From: Novosphingobium terrae
Lineage (GTDB): Bacteria > Pseudomonadota > Alphaproteobacteria > Sphingomonadales > Sphingomonadaceae
DNA: 64,000 bases
NCBI RefSeq assembly: GCF_017163935.1
Contig: NZ_JABVZR010000001.1
Location: forward strand, 2,852,001 to 2,916,000
Direction of reading: 5' to 3'
Shown one piece after another: positions 1 through 8,762 of this stretch (the stretch's first letter is position 1; each line of letters starts with the position of its first letter). A model generated the notes under the pieces. It made no database searches and was not told the origin of the DNA. It worked only from the letters and a program-made list of their open reading frames with translations. The translations under genes were made by a program, and so were the position numbers.

Positions 1-378
1 ATCGAGATTCCGCTGCATGGCCGCATCGCTGCAGGCGTGCCGATCGAGGCGCTGGAAGGCCAGTCGACCTTGCCGGTGCCCGCTGCCCTGCTCGGCTCGG
101 GCGATCATTACGCGTTGGAAGTTTCGGGCGATTCCATGGTCGAGGCCGGCATTCTCGATGGCGATCTCGCCCTGATCCGCAGCACCGAGAGCGCCCGTGA
201 CGGCGAAATCGTGGTGGCACTGGTACGCGGCGGGGAAGCGACGCTGAAATATCTGCGCCGCGAAGGTGGCATGATCCGGCTCGATCCGGCCAATGCCACC
301 TATCAGTCGCAATATTATCGCCCTGACGAAGTGCAGGTGCAAGGCAAGCTGGCAGGGCTGCTGCGCCGCTATCACTGA
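1..378 (+). CDS. lexA: LexA repressor, C-terminal part (cut by window edge)
   Basis: This is the C-terminal 125 residues of the SOS repressor LexA; the DNA-binding N-terminus lies before the window. The frame is open from base 1. Visible features are the self-cleavage site AAG at about bases 25-36, the catalytic serine in GDSM (near base 133) and the catalytic lysine in TLKYL (base 247), which together form the S24 Ser-Lys dyad. LexA cleaves itself when RecA is activated and so de-represses DNA-repair genes. It is convergent with comEC and followed by a strong hairpin. No SOS box can be judged because the promoter is outside the window. Confidence 0.95.
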   Translation: MEIPLHGRIAAGVPIEALEGQSTLPVPAALLGSGDHYALEVSGDSMVEAGILDGDLALIRSTESARDGEIVVALVRGGEATLKYLRREGGMIRLDPANATYQSQYYRPDEVQVQGKLAGLLRRYH

Positions 379-386
379 TAGTTCAG

Positions 387-413
387 GAGGGGGCAGAACG
401 GTTCTGCTCCCTC
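387..413 (+). terminator. Hairpin terminator after lexA
   Basis: Inverted repeat with arms GAGGGGGCAGAAC and TTCTGCTCCCTC eight bases past the lexA stop, followed by a pyrimidine-rich stretch (TCTGCTTT). It fits an intrinsic terminator for lexA. Confidence 0.6.
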
Positions 414-714
414 TCTGCTTTGCGCATGGGCGTCATAGGCGCATGGCCTGGAGCATGTTCAAGCTGACTGCATAAGGTCAACGGTTCGGAACATGCGACA
501 GCAAAGGATCAGAGCGTTTCGCTGTCGGTGAAAACGCGCTGGTGCCAGTTGAGGCAAGATCGGCCTTCGCGGCGATGTTTATGATGATTGCGGCGGATTG
601 CGCAGTCCATCGCCAAGATGGCCTCATTTCAACACCGCGCCACCTCACCAGAGCAGTCTCCGACACCCAATCGGCATTCCTCCCGCAGGCCCGCTTTGAC
701 TGCATCTGGCAACA
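414..714. other. Spacer between convergent lexA and comEC, no gene seen
   Basis: About 300 bases between the lexA terminator and the comEC stop. Several overlapping short open frames exist on both strands, but none has a recognisable protein, a convincing ribosome site or the codon pattern of the neighbouring genes. I see no RNA gene here. Confidence 0.5.
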
Positions 715-2934
715 TCAGGGTTCTGGCACCTCGCGGGGCGCATGGTGCGGGGCACGCCACCAGGGGTGGTCGCCGGCAGATTGCTCCACGGTGGTCACCC
801 GGCGGTGTTCCAGATCCAGCGACAGGCCGCCGCTGCGCAGCAGCAAGCTACGGTCAGCCTTGAGCAATCTGGGGTGGCACGGGCCATAGAGTTTGTCCGG
901 CGCCACCACGATATCGCTTTGAGCGCAGGCCTGCGCCAGTTCGGCAGGCTTGGGTTCGCCCTTGCCCCGCGCGATCAGCAGACGCCAGCGCCTTCCCCCC
1001 CGGTCGAGATCCAGCGCGCAAAAGCCTTCTGAACAGCGTGCACCGGGCCATGTCGTCAGCGGGGTGACCGTGCCGGTCAACCCTGCAGCCTCCAGCATGG
1101 ACTCGCCCATGCGGCCTCCCTTGCCTTCGCGCAGGATCAGCAGGGCTCGGCCCTGGACGCCGGTGATGCCAATGTTCTTGCCGTCCCCGGTGATCAGCAC
1201 ATCGGGCGGATGCAGCCAGGCCAGTGAAACGATCGCCGCTAAAGCGAGCAACAACCCCCACAACCGCCCCCGCCCGTGCCACAAGGCCAGCCACAGCATG
1301 CCGCTTACAAACAGCAGAAACCGCCCCCCATCCATGGCGGGCATCATCGTCACCGAGGCCGGGCGCTGCGCCGTCCACCGGGCAATCGCCAGCAGCAGGT
1401 CGAGCGATTCCCCGCAAACCCACCATGCCGGGCCACCCATCCCCACCAGATCCAGCGCCAGCCCCAGCGCGATGGCAGGCATGGACACAAAGGTGGTCAG
1501 CGGAATGGCCACCAGATTGGCCATTGAGCCGTAAATCCCCGCCCGATGGAAATGGAACAGCGCAATGGGCATCAACGCCAGATCGATGACCATCCCCGAC
1601 AGCAGGATCATCGCCAGATGGCGGAGCATGCGCAGCCACCAGCCTTCCTCACGCGGGGCCAGAAAGGCGCGGACCGGAGCGCAATCATGCAGCACCACCA
1701 GCGCCAGCACCGAACCGAAGCTCATCTGAAAGCTGGGCCCGATCACCGCCTCGGGCCAGAGCAGCATGGTGCAGATCGACCCCACCGCCAGCAGGCGCAC
1801 CGTAAAGGGCTGCCTGCCCAGCGCCAGCCCGATCATCACCAGCAAGGCCCCCAGCACCGAGCGCACGGTCGGCACCTGGGCGCCGGTCAGCAACGTGTAG
1901 AAAATGCCTGCCGCTCCGCCACAGCCGCTCGCCAGCAGCGGCAGGCGCACCCGCAAGGCCAGCCATGGGAACAGCGCCAACAGCCGGATCGCCAGCACAT
2001 AAACCCCGGCGATCACCGCGCTCACATGCAAGCCGCTGACCGACAGCAAATGCGTCAGGCCCGAGTCGCGCATCGCCTGCTCATCGGCGACGGGGATACC
2101 GCCACGATCTCCACTGGCAAACGCCGCCGCGATGCCGCCCGCCGGGCCTGACAGGCGGGATCGCACATGATCGGCCAGAGCATGGCGCGCCCGGGCCAGC
2201 CACGAATCGCCCGGCGCCGGCGTCACCACCGTCACCGGGCCGATCACCGTGCCCGTGGCCGCCACACCGTCGAACCAGGCCGAGCGTGCCGCATCATAGC
2301 CTCCGGGCAGGTCCGGAGCGGCCGGCGGCATCAGCCTTGCTCGCAACCGCACAACCGCGCCTTCGGTCAGGCCGGGACGATCGGCGCTGTCCGGCATGGA
2401 GAGTCGCGCCAGAATCGGGCAGCCGCTGCCCGGCTCGGCAAAGGCCAGTTCCAGCCGCAAACGATGGTCGGCAGGCTGGGCATAGCGGTCCATCACGCGG
2501 GCGGTGATCACCGGGGCCATCGGCTGCACAATGGCGGGCGTGCCCACCAGTGCCGATTTGGCCCAGATCAGCCCGCAACCCGCCGCCACAGCCAGCCCCA
2601 TCCCCGCCAAAGCACCGCGCAGATGGCCATGGGAAACAGCGGGCAGCAACCATGCCAAAGCTGCCAACCCTATACCAAAGGCTGATAGGCCCAACCAAAG
2701 CCAGCCATTGGCAAGCGTGAACCACAGGCCTATGCCACCGCCAACCCCCACGGCCAGCCATGGCCAGCGATCCGCACCGGCATCGTTCAGAAAATGTTCT
2801 GCCCGCAAGGCAAGGCTGGACAAGATCGCGCCGCTGGTCCTATGGCCGTGTTGCAATGCAGCGGCGCCCCACAGGCGCCGTAAGCGCGGGGCGCGAAAAG
2901 TGTGCCCAGTGGTGATGCCGAAACGGCTGGCCAT
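715..2934 (-). CDS. comEC: ComEC/Rec2 family DNA-uptake channel protein
   Basis: A 739-residue polytopic membrane protein of the ComEC/Rec2 family, which forms the inner-membrane channel for incoming DNA in natural transformation. It has hydrophobic segments near the N-terminus, then the DUF4131-like soluble region. The competence core is recognisable by HLLSVSGLHVSAV and further transmembrane helices. A short C-terminal soluble part contains DVLITGDGKNIGITG, a shortened and probably degenerate metallo-beta-lactamase-like region. The start at 2934 (MASRFGI) was chosen because the longer frame from 3072 would run into gltX. Only 31 bases separate this start from that of divergent gltX, and no good ribosome site precedes it. 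Confidence 0.9.
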   Translation of the reverse strand: MASRFGITTGHTFRAPRLRRLWGAAALQHGHRTSGAILSSLALRAEHFLNDAGADRWPWLAVGVGGGIGLWFTLANGWLWLGLSAFGIGLAALAWLLPAVSHGHLRGALAGMGLAVAAGCGLIWAKSALVGTPAIVQPMAPVITARVMDRYAQPADHRLRLELAFAEPGSGCPILARLSMPDSADRPGLTEGAVVRLRARLMPPAAPDLPGGYDAARSAWFDGVAATGTVIGPVTVVTPAPGDSWLARARHALADHVRSRLSGPAGGIAAAFASGDRGGIPVADEQAMRDSGLTHLLSVSGLHVSAVIAGVYVLAIRLLALFPWLALRVRLPLLASGCGGAAGIFYTLLTGAQVPTVRSVLGALLVMIGLALGRQPFTVRLLAVGSICTMLLWPEAVIGPSFQMSFGSVLALVVLHDCAPVRAFLAPREEGWWLRMLRHLAMILLSGMVIDLALMPIALFHFHRAGIYGSMANLVAIPLTTFVSMPAIALGLALDLVGMGGPAWWVCGESLDLLLAIARWTAQRPASVTMMPAMDGGRFLLFVSGMLWLALWHGRGRLWGLLLALAAIVSLAWLHPPDVLITGDGKNIGITGVQGRALLILREGKGGRMGESMLEAAGLTGTVTPLTTWPGARCSEGFCALDLDRGGRRWRLLIARGKGEPKPAELAQACAQSDIVVAPDKLYGPCHPRLLKADRSLLLRSGGLSLDLEHRRVTTVEQSAGDHPWWRAPHHAPREVPEP

Positions 2935-2965
2935 AGTTGGGCAGAGTGACAGGAAGGACGAGTGA

Positions 2966-4459
2966 ATGGCAAGTGTTGACGTGAACGGTGATGGCGTGGC
3001 CAAGGATGGCGCGACTGTCACTTCTTCCGTCGAAAACCGGCCTGTCGTCACCCGTTTTGCGCCCTCGCCCACCGGTTATCTGCATATCGGCGGCGCTCGC
3101 ACCGCCCTTTTCAACTGGCTCTATGCGCGTGCCAATGGGGGGAAATACCTCTTGCGCATCGAGGACACCGACCGCGCCCGCTCGACCGAGCCCGCGATCG
3201 AGGCGATCTTCGATGGTCTGAACTGGCTGGGTCTGGGCGGCGATGAGGCCCCCGTTTTCCAGTTTGCGCGTTCGGATCGCCATGCGCAGGTCGCCGCGCG
3301 GCTGCTCGATTCGGGCCATGCCTATCGCTGCTATCTCACGCAGGAAGAACTCGCCGCCCGCCGCGAGGCCGCTGCTGCCGAAAAGCGCCCGTTCCGCGTC
3401 GTCTCCGAATGGCGCGATGCCACGCCGGACCAGTGGCCCGAGGGCAAGGCCTATGTGGTGCGCGTCAAGGCCCCGCGTGAGGGCGAAGTGACCATCTCCG
3501 ACCGCGTGCAGGGCGATGTCACCGTCGCCAATGCCGAGCTCGATGATTTCGTCATCCTGCGCTCGGACGGCACGCCGACCTATATGCTCGCCGTGGTGGT
3601 GGACGACCATGACATGGGCGTGACCCATGTGATCCGCGGCGACGACCATCTCAACAACGCCTTCCGCCAGCTGGTGATCATCCGCGCGATGCATGCCATC
3701 GAGGGCGGTTGGGAAGATCCGATCTACGCCCATATCCCGCTGATCCACGGTTCGGATGGCGCCAAGCTTTCCAAGCGTCACGGCGCGCTGGGCGTCGACG
3801 CCTATCGCGATGACATGGGCCTGCTGCCCGAAGCGGTGTTCAACTATCTGCTGCGTCTGGGCTGGGGCCATGGCGATGAGGAAATCATCAGCCGCGAGCA
3901 AGCGGTGGAATGGTTCGACATTGCCAATGTCAACAAGGGTGCCTCGCGCTTCGACATGAAGAAGCTGGAGAACCTCAACGGCCATTACATCCGCGAGGCG
4001 GACGATGCCCGCCTGGCCGCGCTGGTCGCCCCGCTGGTGACCGGCGACAATGTGGACATGGATCTGCTCACCCGCGCCATGCCGGTGCTCAAGGTGCGCG
4101 CCAAGGATCTGAACGAGCTGGCGCAGGGCGCCGGTTTCCTCTTCGCCCAGCGCCCCCTGCCCCTCGATGCCAAGGCCGAAAGCCTGCTGACCGAGGAGGC
4201 CCGCGCGCTGCTGGCCCAGATCCACGCGACATTCGCGGCCGAGCCCGAATGGGCCATCGAGCCGCTGGAGGCCAGCCTGAAGGCAATGGCCGCCGACCTC
4301 AATCTGGGGCTTGGCAAGCTGGCTCAGCCGCTGCGTGCGGCGCTGACGGGCCAGGGCACCTCGCCCGGGATTTTCGACGTTTTGGTTTTGCTCGATCGTG
4401 ACGAGAGCCTGGCCCGCATTGCGGCACAGGCCCAACCCGCCACGGCAGGGCACAGTTAA
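2966..4459 (+). CDS. gltX: Glutamate--tRNA ligase
   Basis: A cytoplasmic class I aminoacyl-tRNA synthetase of 497 residues that charges tRNA-Glu with glutamate. The signature motifs are present: the HIGH-type motif as HIGG at residues 40-43 after APSPTGYL, and KLSKR near residue 270. The first 25 residues ([10 protein letters not shown]...) are an extension before the usual start near [14 protein letters not shown] good ribosome site (AGGAAGGA) precedes ATG 2966. gltA follows 11 bases later with its own ribosome site, so the two are probably cotranscribed. Confidence 0.97.
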   Translation: MASVDVNGDGVAKDGATVTSSVENRPVVTRFAPSPTGYLHIGGARTALFNWLYARANGGKYLLRIEDTDRARSTEPAIEAIFDGLNWLGLGGDEAPVFQFARSDRHAQVAARLLDSGHAYRCYLTQEELAARREAAAAEKRPFRVVSEWRDATPDQWPEGKAYVVRVKAPREGEVTISDRVQGDVTVANAELDDFVILRSDGTPTYMLAVVVDDHDMGVTHVIRGDDHLNNAFRQLVIIRAMHAIEGGWEDPIYAHIPLIHGSDGAKLSKRHGALGVDAYRDDMGLLPEAVFNYLLRLGWGHGDEEIISREQAVEWFDIANVNKGASRFDMKKLENLNGHYIREADDARLAALVAPLVTGDNVDMDLLTRAMPVLKVRAKDLNELAQGAGFLFAQRPLPLDAKAESLLTEEARALLAQIHATFAAEPEWAIEPLEASLKAMAADLNLGLGKLAQPLRAALTGQGTSPGIFDVLVLLDRDESLARIAAQAQPATAGHS

Positions 4460-4470
4460 GGAGAACTGTT

Positions 4471-5754
4471 GTGGCTGATCTCGCCAAAATCAATCTTGGC
4501 GGCAAGGAGGTTGAAGCTCCTGTGCTGAAGGGCTCCGTGGGGCCGGATGTGATCGACATCCGCAAGCTCTACGGCCAGACCGGCGCCTTCACCTATGACC
4601 CGGGCTTCACCTCGACCGCCAGCTGCGAAAGCGCGCTGACCTACATCGATGGTGACGAAGGCGTGCTGCTGCATCGCGGCTACCCCATTGGCCAGCTGGC
4701 GGAAAACAGCTCCTTTATGGAGACCTGCTATCTGCTGCTGAACGGCGAGCTGCCCAACAAGGATGAACTGGCCGGGTTCAACCACACGATCAGCCGCCAC
4801 ACCATGGTGCATGAGCAGCTGACCAGCTTCTTCAGCGGCTTCCGTCGCGACGCTCACCCGATGGCGGTGATGGTCGGCGTGATGGGCGCGCTGTCGGCCT
4901 TCTACCCCGACTCGACCGACATCGCCGATCCCGAGCAGCGCAAGATCAGCGCCCATCGACTGATCGCCAAGGTGCCCACCATCGCGGCGATGGCCTACAA
5001 GTACTCGATCGGCCAGCCCTTCGTGTACCCCGACAACAAGCTGTCCTACGCGGGCAACTTCCTGAAGATGACCTTCGGCGTCCCCGCCGAGGAGTATGAA
5101 GTCGTCCCCGCCGTCGAAAAGGCGATGGACCGCATCTTCATCCTGCACGCCGACCACGAGCAGAATGCCTCGACCTCGACCGTGCGTCTGGCCGGTTCCT
5201 CGGGCGCCAACCCGTTTGCCTGCATCGCGGCCGGCATCGCCTGCCTGTGGGGCCCGGCGCATGGCGGCGCCAATGAAGCGGCGCTCAACATGCTGCGCGA
5301 GATCGGCACGCCCGACAAGATCAACCACTACATCGAGCGCGCCAAGGACAAGAACGATCCGTTCCGTCTGATGGGCTTCGGTCACCGCGTGTACAAGAAC
5401 TACGATCCGCGCGCGACCGTGATGCAGAAGACCGTGCGCGAAGTGTTCGATGCCCTGAAGGTCAACGATCCGCTGTTCGAGACCGCGCTGCGTCTGGAGG
5501 AAATCGCCCTTTCCGATCCGTATTTCGCGGAAAAGAAGCTGTTCCCCAACGTGGACTTCTACTCGGGCATCATCCTCTCGGCCATCGGCTTCCCCACCAC
5601 CATGTTCACCGTGCTGTTCGCCCTGGCGCGCACCGTGGGCTGGGTGGCCCAGTGGAACGAAATGATCTCCGATCCAGGCCAGAAGATCGGCCGCCCGCGT
5701 CAGCTCTACACCGGCCCGACGCAGCGCGATTACGTGGACATCAGCAAGCGCTGA
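4471..5754 (+). CDS. gltA: Citrate synthase
   Basis: A 427-residue type II citrate synthase that condenses oxaloacetate and acetyl-CoA in the TCA cycle. Catalytic histidines are seen in [11 protein letters not shown] and [14 protein letters not shown], and the catalytic aspartate in NVDFYSGI. The N-terminal beta-rich domain typical of the Gram-negative hexameric form is present. The start codon is GTG, preceded by AAGGAGA at the correct distance. It lies 11 bases after gltX and is followed by a strong hairpin terminator. Confidence 0.97.
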   Translation: MADLAKINLGGKEVEAPVLKGSVGPDVIDIRKLYGQTGAFTYDPGFTSTASCESALTYIDGDEGVLLHRGYPIGQLAENSSFMETCYLLLNGELPNKDELAGFNHTISRHTMVHEQLTSFFSGFRRDAHPMAVMVGVMGALSAFYPDSTDIADPEQRKISAHRLIAKVPTIAAMAYKYSIGQPFVYPDNKLSYAGNFLKMTFGVPAEEYEVVPAVEKAMDRIFILHADHEQNASTSTVRLAGSSGANPFACIAAGIACLWGPAHGGANEAALNMLREIGTPDKINHYIERAKDKNDPFRLMGFGHRVYKNYDPRATVMQKTVREVFDALKVNDPLFETALRLEEIALSDPYFAEKKLFPNVDFYSGIILSAIGFPTTMFTVLFALARTVGWVAQWNEMISDPGQKIGRPRQLYTGPTQRDYVDISKR

Positions 5755-5777
5755 TTGCTACGCATTCTGCCAAATGA

Positions 5778-5810
5778 AGGCGCGAGGGGGAAACCTCTCG
5801 CGCTTTTGTT
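5778..5810 (+). terminator. Intrinsic terminator after gltA
   Basis: Arms GCGCGAGGGG and CCTCTCGCGC around a short AAA loop, followed by TTTTGTTTTG. This is a canonical rho-independent terminator 24 bases beyond the gltA stop. Confidence 0.85.
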
Positions 5811-5944
5811 TTGTGGGCCGGGGGAAGAGGCCTCTGGCGGGCAAAAGGCCCCAAGCGTGCGCTTATCGCACGCGGAAGAACAGGCTGCTCCGATTTCAGC
5901 AGCTGTCGTTGACGGCCAGGTTGATCCCATTAAACCATTGCGCC

Positions 5945-6376
5945 ATGGGAAAAGCGCCAGATCGTGGGATACAAAGGCGTAGCCTCGTCTTGAGGGCAAT
6001 CTATGCCCTTTGCCTGACCGGCGCGACCTGCAATCATTGGGCCGCGATTGTTCAACATGGTTTTCTCTGGGATTACGGCGGGCTCCCGCGAGCCAGCGCC
6101 ACCTTCTGGACAATGCTGGCTGTGATCGATCCGGCTGCTGCCGTCCTTCTCTTCAAACGGCCCAATATGGGTGTTGCGGCGACCGCAACCATCATCATTG
6201 TGGATGTGATCCACAATATGTGGATCATGGCGCGCTATTTTCCACCATTGCTCCAACGGCTTGCGGAAACACCGCAGGTGATTGCGCAAATCGCCTTCAT
6301 GATCTTTGTCGCGATCACGGCACCTTTTGCCTGGAGGCCAAAGGGCGACTTTCAAGGCCGCCAACCGCACAGGTAG
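5945..6376 (+). CDS. Small integral membrane protein of unknown function
   Basis: A 143-residue hydrophobic protein with about four predicted membrane segments: around LRAIYALCLTGATC, the FWTMLAVIDPAAAVLLF stretch, VAATATIIIVDVIHNMW, and IAQIAFMIFVAITAPFAW. I recognise no family. ATG 5945 is chosen because the open frame upstream of it is not hydrophobic and overlaps the gltA terminator; the ribosome site is weak. The last codons and the stop lie inside the repeat arm at 6371-6456, so the element supplies the end of the gene. Confidence 0.55.
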   Translation: MGKAPDRGIQRRSLVLRAIYALCLTGATCNHWAAIVQHGFLWDYGGLPRASATFWTMLAVIDPAAAVLLFKRPNMGVAATATIIIVDVIHNMWIMARYFPPLLQRLAETPQVIAQIAFMIFVAITAPFAWRPKGDFQGRQPHR

Positions 6377-6456
6377 AGAGCCTGAGCGCACGGATCGGGA
6401 GCCACTGCCGTTGCGTCGGAAGACGGTATGGGAGCGCGAGGGTGTAACACCCTCGC
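6371..6456 (+). repeat. Half-length copy (single arm) of a palindromic repeat family
   Basis: About 86 bases matching one arm of the three long elements at 32826, 37970 and 48031. It reads AGGTAGAGAG..., GGATCGGGAGCCACTGCC, GTCGGAAGACG, GGGAGCGCGAGGG and ends in the hairpin GCGAGGG/CCCTCGC. It lies between the convergent ends of the small membrane protein and the histidine-kinase-like gene, 19 bases from the latter's stop. It probably works as a shared transcription terminator. Confidence 0.75.
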
Positions 6457-6475
6457 ATTGTCCTTCTTGAACCCT

Positions 6476-7855
6476 TCAACTCCCCGCCGGAACATCCAGC
6501 AGGAAGCAGGCCCCCTCGCCCTTGGCGCTGACGACCGACAGTTCGCCCCCCATCGCCCGCGCCAGCCTGCGCGAGATGTACAGCCCCAGCCCCGATCCGC
6601 CGTCTCCGCTGCGGCCAAGGCGTTCGAACTTCTCGAAGATGCGCGGCTGGTCTTCAGGCGAAAGCCCCGGTCCCTGATCGGCGATGGCCACGCGAGCAAA
6701 GCCTTCATCGCGCGAGAGATCGACAATGATCGTCGATTTTTCAGGGCTGTAGCGGATGGCATTGCCAATCAGGTTGAGCAGGATCTGCAAAACCCGGCGG
6801 AATTCGGCCACCGCGGGCAGGCGCACGTCCAGCGCGGGGGCGCTGATCGTGATGCCCTTTTCGCGCGCCCGCATCGAGAGGATACCGGCAGCGCGGCGCG
6901 CGGCATCGGCCAGATCGATCGTGTCGGTGATGGTCGAGAAACCCTCGGCCTCGATCACGTCGAGATCGGCCAGATCGTCCACAAGGCCCATCAGATGCTC
7001 GCCCGCCGCGGCAATATCGGCGGCGTAGCGAGTGTAATCCTCGGACAGCGGCCCGGCGAGGCGGGTGCGGATCGTCTCGGCATTGGCGATGATGCGGGCG
7101 ATGGGCTGGCGCAGCACCGGCGCCAGATCGCTGCCGATCACCGAGCGCTCGACAGGCTGAGCGACTGCGGCCACAGGCCGATGTGCCGGGGCGGGCGTGT
7201 CGGAGGTGAGGCAGAGGTCGAAACCGCCCGGTTCGGCGCCGCGCCCGGTGGCGGCGCTCAGGCCGGTGGGGATCAGCGTGGCGCGCCAGCGCCGGGTGGA
7301 GCCGGGCAGATCCACGCCGGCCCCATCCAGCAGGCGCCAGTGCAGAGGCTGGCGGTGCGTGTTGCCGGGGATGGTCACCACATCGGTCCAGGGATGGCCG
7401 GTGGCGGCGCGCAGGCGCGCGGCGGCCTCGGCCAGATCGCCGCCGTCGCAGGTGACGGCCAGCACATTCTGGCGCGCATCGAGGCGGACGGTCATTTCGG
7501 CGAGCGCACGGTCGATCTCGGCGCGGCGGCGCAGGGTGAGATCGGCGTTTTCCGCAGGCAGCGGCGAGCTTTGCCAATGGCGCAGCACGATGTCACAACC
7601 CTCGCCGGGGCGGGGCTGCACCTCGACCCAGGCGCGGATCACATCATGGCCGTCCTGAGCGGTGATGGCACGCGCCAGTTTCAGGCCGAAACGGCGCGCC
7701 TTGGCCACCACCTCGCGCAGTTCGGGGATGGCGATGGCGCCGGGCAAGCTGCCGCCGCAGCGCAGTTGCAGGCCCGCCAGAGGCTCATCAGCAGCGGTGA
7801 AATGATCATGCGCATCGCTATGCGCGCGGGCGAGAACGCTTTCGGACATATCCAT
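6476..7855 (-). CDS. Histidine-kinase-like protein lacking the phospho-accepting His
   Basis: 459 residues with no membrane segment or signal peptide. The C-terminal half has a HisKA-like helical hairpin (about 240-305) and a complete HATPase domain: N-box NLIGNAIRYSP (361-371), G1 DQGPG (393-397) and G2 GGSGLGLYISRRLA (419-432). At the H-box, where families read SHELRTPL, this protein reads APVLRQPI, so Pro246 replaces the conserved histidine. The rest of the HisKA region (AGPLSEDYTRYAADI, GEHLMGLVDDL) is well kept. The N-terminal 230 residues are of unknown fold. ATP binding is likely; autophosphorylation at the usual site is not. It is the last gene of a four-gene cluster. Confidence 0.85.
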   Translation of the reverse strand: MDMSESVLARAHSDAHDHFTAADEPLAGLQLRCGGSLPGAIAIPELREVVAKARRFGLKLARAITAQDGHDVIRAWVEVQPRPGEGCDIVLRHWQSSPLPAENADLTLRRRAEIDRALAEMTVRLDARQNVLAVTCDGGDLAEAAARLRAATGHPWTDVVTIPGNTHRQPLHWRLLDGAGVDLPGSTRRWRATLIPTGLSAATGRGAEPGGFDLCLTSDTPAPAHRPVAAVAQPVERSVIGSDLAPVLRQPIARIIANAETIRTRLAGPLSEDYTRYAADIAAAGEHLMGLVDDLADLDVIEAEGFSTITDTIDLADAARRAAGILSMRAREKGITISAPALDVRLPAVAEFRRVLQILLNLIGNAIRYSPEKSTIIVDLSRDEGFARVAIADQGPGLSPEDQPRIFEKFERLGRSGDGGSGLGLYISRRLARAMGGELSVVSAKGEGACFLLDVPAGS

Positions 7856-7859
7856 GGAT

Positions 7860-8738
7860 TTAGCCCTCCCCCGGCGATGATGTCAGCAGGGCGGCAGCGC
7901 GATCGGGCGTGATGCGGCCCAGCCCCTCGGGCAGGGTCGCGCCGGGATGCAGGGCGAGCAGCACCGCTTCGATGCCGCTGGTGTTCACCCCCCCGGCGCG
8001 CAGCCCCAGCACGAGGCGGGCCTTATGGCGCGAGAGCAGCGAGAGCAGCGCCTGAGCCCGGCTCTGCCCGCTGGCATGGGCCAGAGCGCTGGCAAACAGC
8101 GCCACGCCGGCATGCGAGAGGTCCAGCGCGGCCAGCACGCCCGGCCCCATCGCCCCGATCAGGCGGGAGAGCAGGCCAAGGCGGGTGGCAGCCTCATTGT
8201 AATCGGTGCGCAGGGCGGCGTGATGGTCCGGCGTGGTGTCAGCGGCCAGCAGCGCGCCGTGAAGCAGTTCGGCGGGCCATTCGCGCAGCGGCCATTGCAT
8301 GCGGCGCTGCTGCTGGACGAAGCGCGCCTGCGAGGCCAGCACCTGCATCGCCAGCGCCGAAGTCTCGGCATCGGCGGAGGCGATCAAGGCCTGAAGCAGC
8401 GGCGAAAGCACCGGATCGATCCCCTGCACTTCCTGCAGGCGCCGCGTCACATGGGTTTCCAGCGCCAGAGCATGGGCCATGGGCACAAGGCCCGGCACCT
8501 CCACCAGAGCGGCAGTGTCATGATCCTGCGCCTCCTCTGGCGCCAGTTGCGCGGCGGCATCGGCGATCATGCCGCGCAGGGCAGCCAGCACATCATCGGC
8601 GAAGAATTCGCGGTCGTCATGGACCAGAAGGTGGCGCAGCACCGGCCCCACGCCCGAGGCAAGGCCATCGCCGCGCGCCAATTCCGCGCGCAGTCCCGCC
8701 TCGACGGGGTCTTCCTGTTCTGTCGGCGCGGGTCGCAT
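7860..8738 (-). CDS. Conserved helical protein, possibly DUF2336-like
   Basis: A 292-residue soluble protein rich in Ala and Leu, predicted almost entirely helical, with no signal peptide or catalytic motif I can identify. Repeated Leu/Ala helices with spacing like HEAT repeats suggest a scaffold. There is a weak, unconfirmed resemblance to DUF2336 proteins, which occur next to sensor kinases in alphaproteobacteria. Its stop lies four bases before the start of the histidine-kinase-like gene, so the two are surely cotranscribed and may act together. Confidence 0.7.
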   Translation of the reverse strand: MRPAPTEQEDPVEAGLRAELARGDGLASGVGPVLRHLLVHDDREFFADDVLAALRGMIADAAAQLAPEEAQDHDTAALVEVPGLVPMAHALALETHVTRRLQEVQGIDPVLSPLLQALIASADAETSALAMQVLASQARFVQQQRRMQWPLREWPAELLHGALLAADTTPDHHAALRTDYNEAATRLGLLSRLIGAMGPGVLAALDLSHAGVALFASALAHASGQSRAQALLSLLSRHKARLVLGLRAGGVNTSGIEAVLLALHPGATLPEGLGRITPDRAAALLTSSPGEG

Positions 8739-8762
8739 GGGTTCCGGCCTAGCGCAACAAGG

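Noticed and set aside
542..889. Short open frames between lexA and comEC
   Set aside because: They mostly overlap comEC, have no ribosome site and no family; not supported as genes.
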